Assembly (NCBI RefSeq): GCF_014773245.1 | Contig: NZ_JACWMX010000004.1 | Span: 464,189-528,188, forward strand | Reading direction: 5' to 3' | Length of the DNA: 64,000 bases | DNA from: Mucilaginibacter glaciei | GTDB lineage: Bacteria > Bacteroidota > Bacteroidia > Sphingobacteriales > Sphingobacteriaceae | Part shown: one piece after another, positions 59,374 to 64,000 of the stretch | Position numbering within the stretch: the first letter of the stretch is position 1 | How the letters are laid out: each line of letters begins with the position of its first letter | Program-made: the position numbers and the translations under genes | Notes under the pieces: model-generated | What the model saw: only the letters and a program-made list of their open reading frames with translations | Database searches by the model: none | Told to the model about the DNA's origin: nothing

Positions 59374-60945
59374 TTATTTGCTTTCCAAATATCGTTTGAG
59401 GTTAGAAATTGTTTTAATATTTAAATCTTTAGCTTGTTTTTCGCGCATCATCAACGCATAAGCATTGTTAAAGCCGATAGGTTTAAGCCATTTTATCTGA
59501 TATCGTTTGGAGAATTCACGCTGTACATAGTTGTAGGTACTATCTTTGCTCGTCTGCAATTCATTAACTGTTTTAGCAGGTGCCTGCAATATGGCCAACA
59601 AGCCCGTGCCGGTATACTCGGGGTAAAAGTCTATCTGGTCATTGGTCATCGCGTCGAAAACTATTTTGGTGCCGCCAAGGCCGCTTTTGGTGCTTACATC
59701 GTAATTGGTGTGTCCCTTTATAAGCATGCTATACATGCTGGCCAAAATGTATTGCTCGCCAAATATTTTTGAGCCGATACGTACAACGCCCTCTTTGCCG
59801 TTCTTTTCCGCCCGCCATAGTTTTTTAGAAACAAGGAAATCTTTAGCAACCCGCTCAGGTGATTGATGCAGGTAATCCGTTTTATAGTTCAATTCCGTCA
59901 TTATGGAGTCGGTGATGGTTCCCGCCAATAGGTTGAGTGTTTTTTCTAGTTCGGGGAATTTCCTTAACGCATCTTCACGAACAATAGGCGCCGCATAATA
60001 TGGCGGGAAGATCTTTTTGTCATCATCAAGCACCAATAAGTTATACGCCTTTAACCGGCCATCGGTAGAGTATCCGCTGATCACATCCAATTCCTTTTCC
60101 TGTGCGGCCTTATACATCACCGCATCGCTTATTACAATGGTATGAATCTTTAAACCATATTTACTAATCAACCCAAGGTTACCGTCCTGCCTGCCCATAA
60201 ATTCGGGTGTGAAACCCGCCGTTAATTTACCGCCATAAGCTGATGGAATAAAGTACAGGCACGATAGTATGATCAATAATACAGGTGCTATTTTGACTAC
60301 GCCTTTAATTTTTTTAACATTCAGTTTTTGAACCAGCGATAGCAGAAAATCAAATATGATAGCTAATAATGCAGCGGGAATAGCCCCAGCTAATATCATG
60401 TTAGTGTTGTTAAGCGATATGCCACCGAAGATAAATTCGCCTAAGCCACCTGCTGCGATATAGGATGCAAGGGTGGCAACACCCACATTGATAACAGTCG
60501 CCGTACGGATCCCTGCCAGTATAACAGGCATGGCTAAAGGTAATTCAACCTTAAACAGCACCTGCCATTTACTCATGCCCATAGCTACCGCGGCTTCTTT
60601 CACAGTGGCATCAACACCGGTAATGCCGGTATAAGTATTGCGGATGATAGGCAACAGCGCGTAAAGCAGCAGGGCAACAATTGCAGGTTTGGCCCCGATG
60701 CCCAAAAGCGGGATCATGAAACCCAGTAACGCAATGCTGGGGATGGTTTGTAAAATACCTGCAATGCCCAATACTAATCCCGATATATTTTTTTTGCGGG
60801 TGATATAAATACCGAGGGGCAGCCCTATAAGAACCGCGATGAATAATGAAATGAATGTTAGCCCGATATGCTGCATGGTTTGCACGCCCAGCTTATCGGC
60901 CTGCTGGCTCATGAACTGGAGCAGGGTTTGTTGTTGCTCATTCAT
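59374..60945 (-). CDS. ABC permease fused to a circularly permuted substrate-binding domain, EgtU-like
   Basis: A 523-residue fusion: permease domain (about 1-235) with six helices and the coupling motif GVDATVKEAAVAMGMSKWQ (about 110-128), then an OpuAC/ProX-type binding domain. The binding domain order is unusual. Residues about 239-378 (FTPEFMGRQDG, YSTDGRLKAYNLLVLDDDKK, FPPYYAAPIVREDAL) match what is normally the second half. Residues about 388-523 (RIGSKIFGEQYILA, YPEYTGTGLLAIL, IGFNNAYALMM) match what is normally the first half. This is a circular permutation at the hinge. Synteny with egtB/egtD suggests ergothioneine as substrate, although betaine/choline is the family default. Confidence 0.88.
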   Translation of the reverse strand: MNEQQQTLLQFMSQQADKLGVQTMQHIGLTFISLFIAVLIGLPLGIYITRKKNISGLVLGIAGILQTIPSIALLGFMIPLLGIGAKPAIVALLLYALLPIIRNTYTGITGVDATVKEAAVAMGMSKWQVLFKVELPLAMPVILAGIRTATVINVGVATLASYIAAGGLGEFIFGGISLNNTNMILAGAIPAALLAIIFDFLLSLVQKLNVKKIKGVVKIAPVLLIILSCLYFIPSAYGGKLTAGFTPEFMGRQDGNLGLISKYGLKIHTIVISDAVMYKAAQEKELDVISGYSTDGRLKAYNLLVLDDDKKIFPPYYAAPIVREDALRKFPELEKTLNLLAGTITDSIMTELNYKTDYLHQSPERVAKDFLVSKKLWRAEKNGKEGVVRIGSKIFGEQYILASMYSMLIKGHTNYDVSTKSGLGGTKIVFDAMTNDQIDFYPEYTGTGLLAILQAPAKTVNELQTSKDSTYNYVQREFSKRYQIKWLKPIGFNNAYALMMREKQAKDLNIKTISNLKRYLESK

Positions 60946-61903
60946 GGGGCTGCAGGTTTTTATGTTTGGAGAATGCCGACATCAGTTGATCGAACGTGAT
61001 GCTTTTAACCTCTTTAGTATGCTGGTTGATGATATTGATGGTTTCGCGGGGATAAAATTTAAAGTTTTCTAACGCCTCCCAAATGCCAATATCTGATGAC
61101 AACATAGATGGATTGATTTTTTTACCTGTATCTGTTAGATGAGTCCACAAATCTGTCAATTTGATCGACTTCAATTCCAATTGCAAACGTTGCTCCAGCA
61201 AAAAGCCACGAACGAATTCATTTACAGGGTTGAATAGCAAATCGGCAGGGGCGTCTATTTGTACTATTTTACCCTTATCCATCAAGGCTATGCGATCGGC
61301 CAGTTCAAAGGCTTCCTGCACATCATGAGTTACCATTATAATGGTTTTGCGTTTCAACTCATCCAAAGCCTTAAATTCACGATGGATACTGGAGCGGGTT
61401 ACGTTATCCAACGCTCCAAAGGGCTCGTCCATCAGTAAAACTGGTGGGTCGGTCACCAACGCCCTTGCCAAACCGATTCGTTGCTGCTGTCCGCCGCTTA
61501 ATTCTGACGGGTAGGCGTTTAAGTATTCTTTAGTGAGGTGCAGCTTCTCTATCAATTCATCAACCCTTTTTTGCGTTTTGGCCTTATCCCATTTTAAAAG
61601 ATTTGGTAAAACCGCAATGTTTTCGCCAACGGTATAATGAGGGAACAGCCCATTGTTTTGTAATACGTAACCGATACCGCGGCGCAGTAATTCCGGCGGT
61701 TGCTCTGAAATATTTTTACCATCAATGGCAATGTTGCCACTGTCAGGTTCTATCAACCGGTTAAGCATTTTTAGTGTAGTGGTTTTACCGCAGCCGCTGG
61801 TACCCAGCAAAATCATGTTCTCTCCTTCATTAACTTCGAAGGAGATATCATCAACTGCCTTTACGCTACCATAAGTTTTAACCAGGTGCTCAACTTTTAT
61901 CAT
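60938..61903 (-). CDS. ABC transporter ATP-binding protein, EgtV/OpuCA-like
   Basis: From ATG 61903 (chosen because the longer frame would overlap the upstream gene by more than 60 bp) the protein has 321 residues. Walker A LLGTSGCGKTTTLKM, signature LSGGQQQRIGLARAL, Walker B VLLMDEPFGALD and the switch His in MVTHDVQEA are intact. The C-terminal 75-residue extension is too short for two CBS domains of OpuCA/EgtV and looks like a remnant. It overlaps the permease gene by 8 bp. Confidence 0.9.
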   Translation of the reverse strand: MIKVEHLVKTYGSVKAVDDISFEVNEGENMILLGTSGCGKTTTLKMLNRLIEPDSGNIAIDGKNISEQPPELLRRGIGYVLQNNGLFPHYTVGENIAVLPNLLKWDKAKTQKRVDELIEKLHLTKEYLNAYPSELSGGQQQRIGLARALVTDPPVLLMDEPFGALDNVTRSSIHREFKALDELKRKTIIMVTHDVQEAFELADRIALMDKGKIVQIDAPADLLFNPVNEFVRGFLLEQRLQLELKSIKLTDLWTHLTDTGKKINPSMLSSDIGIWEALENFKFYPRETINIINQHTKEVKSITFDQLMSAFSKHKNLQPHE

Positions 61904-61908
61904 CAACA

Positions 61909-63297
61909 CTAATCCTCCAGGGTCATGAAAAGGTTGTTTAATGATTCGGAGTAGGTAGGGTGCGCAAAAACGCAATAACGGATCCGGTCATATGTGATGC
62001 CCCCCATCATAGCCATTTGCAATACAGTCATGATTTCGCCGCCTTCGGTGCCAACAATAGCTACCCCTAATATTTTTTTGGTTTTGGGATCAACAATGGC
62101 TTTCATTAACCCGCGGGTGTCGCCGGTTTCGATAGCCCGGGCAACGTGCGCCATTGGTAGTTTAGCCACTTCGTATTTTAACCCTTGTTCTTTAGCATCC
62201 TTTTCGGTGATGCCTACCCGGCCTAATTCAGGGTCGGTAAACATACAATAGGGTACCGGTCGGTTTTTGATGCTCAGGTTTTGATTTTCTATGAGGTTAC
62301 GGTAAACAATCGTGTAATCATTGTAGGCGATATGCGTAAATGCAGGGCCGCCTTTTACATCTCCCAGCGCGTAAATGCCTTTTATATTGGTTTCGAGTTT
62401 AGTATTAACAAGCACTTCGCCTTTTTCGCCTGTTTTAATTCCGGCTTTATTTAAGTCCAGGGTTTCTGTTTGCGGCGACCGCCCAACGGCTATTAGCACA
62501 TGACTGCATTTGATCCTGGTTTCTTTTCCCTCAACCAGCATGGTAGCGGTGATCTTACCTTTTTCCTTTTGTCTGAACTTGCTGATCTTGGCATTAGTGT
62601 GAATAGTTAATCCTTCGCCGGTTAAAATATCGGTTACAGCGGAAGCAATATCTTCATCTTCACGAGATAGTAACTGTGCCGATTTTTCAATAATGGTAAT
62701 CTTGCTACCAAACCTGCGGAACATCTGCCCAAACTCTAACCCAATATAGTTACCGCCAATTACCAAAAGGTGCTCCGGTACCTTTTCCAGTTCCAAAATG
62801 GAATGCGACGTTAAATAATCTATCTCGTCAAGCCCTTTAATGTCTTTTGGGATGATGGTTTTTGCACCGGTATTGATAAAAATCTGGTTAGCGGTGAACT
62901 GTTTGGTTTTGCCGCCTTTTAATTTTACAGTTACAATTTTATCGCTTTCGAACATAGCTTCGCCAAATACCAAATCGAGGTTTGGTGTCTCTTCGATTGC
63001 CTTTTGCGCCCCATTGCGTGATTTTAACACGATTCCCCGTGTACGCTTTTTTATCTGCTTCAGGTCAACCTTGTAGCCCTTGATATTAACACCCATATCA
63101 TTGCAACGGCCGGCCAGATAAGCTATCCGTGCGCTGGCAACCATAGTTTTAGTAGGGGTGCAGCCATCATTGATGCAGGTGCCGCCTACAACGCCTTTTT
63201 CTATCAATAAAGTTTTTTTGCCGGCTTTTGCCAGTTTTTTTGAAAGCGGTACACCTGCTTGCCCCGATCCGATTATTATTGCGTCGTATTGCTTCAT
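61909..63297 (-). CDS. Pyridine nucleotide-disulfide oxidoreductase (class I; MerA/Lpd-like), possible thiol reductase
   Basis: A 462-residue flavoprotein: FAD-binding IIGSGQAGVPLSKKLA at the start, redox-active disulfide GGTCINDGCTPTK (C41/C46), NAD(P)-binding VIGGNYIGLEFGQMFRRFGS, and interface His446/Glu451 in AHPTYSESLN. It lacks the N-terminal HMA domain and the C-terminal Cys pair needed for true mercuric reductases, so the usual 'mercuric reductase' label is doubtful. In the ergothioneine operon it may reduce a small disulfide; this is inference. Confidence 0.88.
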   Translation of the reverse strand: MKQYDAIIIGSGQAGVPLSKKLAKAGKKTLLIEKGVVGGTCINDGCTPTKTMVASARIAYLAGRCNDMGVNIKGYKVDLKQIKKRTRGIVLKSRNGAQKAIEETPNLDLVFGEAMFESDKIVTVKLKGGKTKQFTANQIFINTGAKTIIPKDIKGLDEIDYLTSHSILELEKVPEHLLVIGGNYIGLEFGQMFRRFGSKITIIEKSAQLLSREDEDIASAVTDILTGEGLTIHTNAKISKFRQKEKGKITATMLVEGKETRIKCSHVLIAVGRSPQTETLDLNKAGIKTGEKGEVLVNTKLETNIKGIYALGDVKGGPAFTHIAYNDYTIVYRNLIENQNLSIKNRPVPYCMFTDPELGRVGITEKDAKEQGLKYEVAKLPMAHVARAIETGDTRGLMKAIVDPKTKKILGVAIVGTEGGEIMTVLQMAMMGGITYDRIRYCVFAHPTYSESLNNLFMTLED

Positions 63298-63298
63298 G

Positions 63299-63580
63299 TT
63301 ATGCGGTAACTTTCACACCCTTCCAAAAGGCAACGTAATTGGCTATTTGTGACGCTGCTGCCTTAGGTGCCGGATAATACCAGGCAGCATCGGGATTCTG
63401 TTTACCATTCACCTCCAGCGTGTAGTAAGACGCTAAGCCTTTCCAGGGGCAGGTGGTTTGTTTAGCACTTTGTTTAAAAAATTCAGAGCTAATGCTATCC
63501 TTCGGGAAATAGTGGTTGTTTTCTACAACAATGGTGTTATCGCTTTCGGCAATAACCTGGTCGTTCCAAATCGCTTTCAT
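63299..63580 (-). CDS. DUF427 domain protein
   Basis: A 93-residue protein of the DUF427 family: MKAIWNDQVIAESDNTIVVE, HYFPKDSI and CPWKGLASYYTLEVNGK with the conserved CPWKG. Function unknown. It starts the six-gene operon with DUF427, oxidoreductase, ATPase, permease, egtB and egtD, all separated by 12 bp or less, or overlapping. Confidence 0.9.
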   Translation of the reverse strand: MKAIWNDQVIAESDNTIVVENNHYFPKDSISSEFFKQSAKQTTCPWKGLASYYTLEVNGKQNPDAAWYYPAPKAAASQIANYVAFWKGVKVTA

Positions 63581-63763
63581 TTGTAAATGGCTGATTTTAT
63601 TGTATAAAGATATTGTATTGCGTACCGGAATAATAATAGCTTAAAGCATTTTTTGTTTGGTTGTAATTAAAATGATATACGGGTGAATATGTTGAGCGGC
63701 AACCGGAAAAAAACCTCTCCGAAATTTTTTTTAAAAGAAATTTTAATTTTCTGATGAAACGTT

Positions 63764-63771
63764 TATCTTTG
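63764..63771 (+). promoter_or_regulatory. -7 promoter box for tRNA-Glu
   Basis: TATCTTTG fits TAnnTTTG and lies 56 nt upstream of the tRNA; TTTT is 19 bp before it in the -33 position. Confidence 0.5.
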
Positions 63772-63827
63772 CAATCCCAAAATAAGGGAAACGAAATTTA
63801 AAATATCAAATTTCGCGACTCATAAAT

Positions 63828-63899
63828 GGCCCGTTCGTCTAGGGGTTAGGACGTTAGATTTTCATTCTAGAAACAGGGGTTCGATTCCCCTACGGGCTA
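63828..63899 (+). tRNA. tRNA-Glu (anticodon TTC)
   Basis: A 72-nt cloverleaf: acceptor GGCCCGT pairs with ACGGGCT; the T-arm is AGGGG TTCGATT CCCCT; the anticodon loop TTTTCAT between TTAGA and TCTAG gives TTC. CCA is not encoded. Confidence 0.95.
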
Positions 63900-63902
63900 C
63901 TT

Positions 63903-63946
63903 GAGGGGAAAGGTTGTAAAAAGACAACTTTTCCCCTCTTTTTTTT
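63903..63946 (+). terminator. Terminator after tRNA-Glu
   Basis: A 15-bp stem GAGGGGAAAGGTTGT / ACAACTTTTCCCCTC with a 6-nt loop and one G-T pair is followed by eight T's. Confidence 0.9.
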
Positions 63947-64000
63947 CCTTGTAAGTTGCTGTTTATCAGCAAGATAAGAGAAAGTGGCTCACTCAAATAA

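Noticed and set aside
61909..63297. Mercury resistance operon
   Set aside because: There is no merR, merT or merP, no HMA domain and no C-terminal Cys pair; neighbours point to ergothioneine.

Overview
The window reads as chromosomal DNA of a Bacteroidota bacterium, most likely Sphingobacteriaceae (Mucilaginibacter/Pedobacter-like). This is inferred from protein style (DUF1800/DUF1501 pair, HYC_CC_PP protein, DUF6607, a TonB receptor with a carboxypeptidase-regulatory-like N-terminus), the scarcity of Shine-Dalgarno sequences, and many promoters of the Bacteroidota type (TAnnTTTG at -7, sometimes with TTG/TTTG about 19-21 bp upstream). It is mostly a housekeeping and envelope segment with no phage, IS element, rRNA or CRISPR. 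About 72 protein genes, one tRNA-Glu, two decayed genes and several families of palindromic intergenic repeats are recorded.

Layout. 1-4.2 kb: end of a B12-binding mutase subunit, enoyl-CoA hydratase, a decayed outer-membrane gene, an NtrC-type regulator with a tiny DHp-like partner, and an AI-2E exporter. 4.3-9 kb: YtxH/holin-like trio, trmB, alkyltransferase-like protein, small membrane proteins, VOC genes (one frameshifted), tag. 9.1-15.3 kb: polA, a toxin-antitoxin pair, glgA-glgC. 15.4-22.8 kb: metal-dependent hydrolase, YbaB, serine hydrolase, TPR protein, fumC, lipoprotein, S1/P1 nuclease, low-MW phosphatase, DUF3347. 22.9-27.2 kb: iron-type DUF6607 gene and a probable copper-handling cluster. 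27.4-34.7 kb: YfiT-like, FAD oxidoreductase, csaA-sdpI-tadA, superoxide dismutase, MDR reductase, amino-acid permease. 35-38.7 kb: PepSY protein and TonB siderophore receptor behind Fur-like operators. 38.8-53.3 kb: nucleotidase, ruvC, aat, DUF1800/DUF1501, PAS kinase, hisS, OmpA lipoprotein, a four-gene two-component/outer-membrane operon, apbE, prfA. 53.3-57.2 kb: two tandem 54-residue acidic microproteins bracketed by a repeat, lpxH, DUF922, SPFH. 57.2-63.6 kb: a tight six-gene minus-strand operon with ergothioneine synthesis (egtB, egtD), an EgtUV-like transporter, a disulfide oxidoreductase and DUF427. 63.8 kb: tRNA-Glu.

Most notable. (1) The ergothioneine operon combines synthesis, import and a possible thiol-redox enzyme, and its permease carries a substrate-binding domain whose two halves are in circularly permuted order. 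(2) Two paralogous 54-aa acidic, Gly/Ser-tailed microproteins sit in an otherwise gene-poor kilobase between direct hairpin repeats. (3) A DHp-only phosphotransfer-like microprotein follows an NtrC regulator that has no adjacent full kinase. (4) Several genes have the -7 promoter box ending only 3-5 nt before the start codon, suggesting leaderless or nearly leaderless mRNAs; this also decides several start codons.
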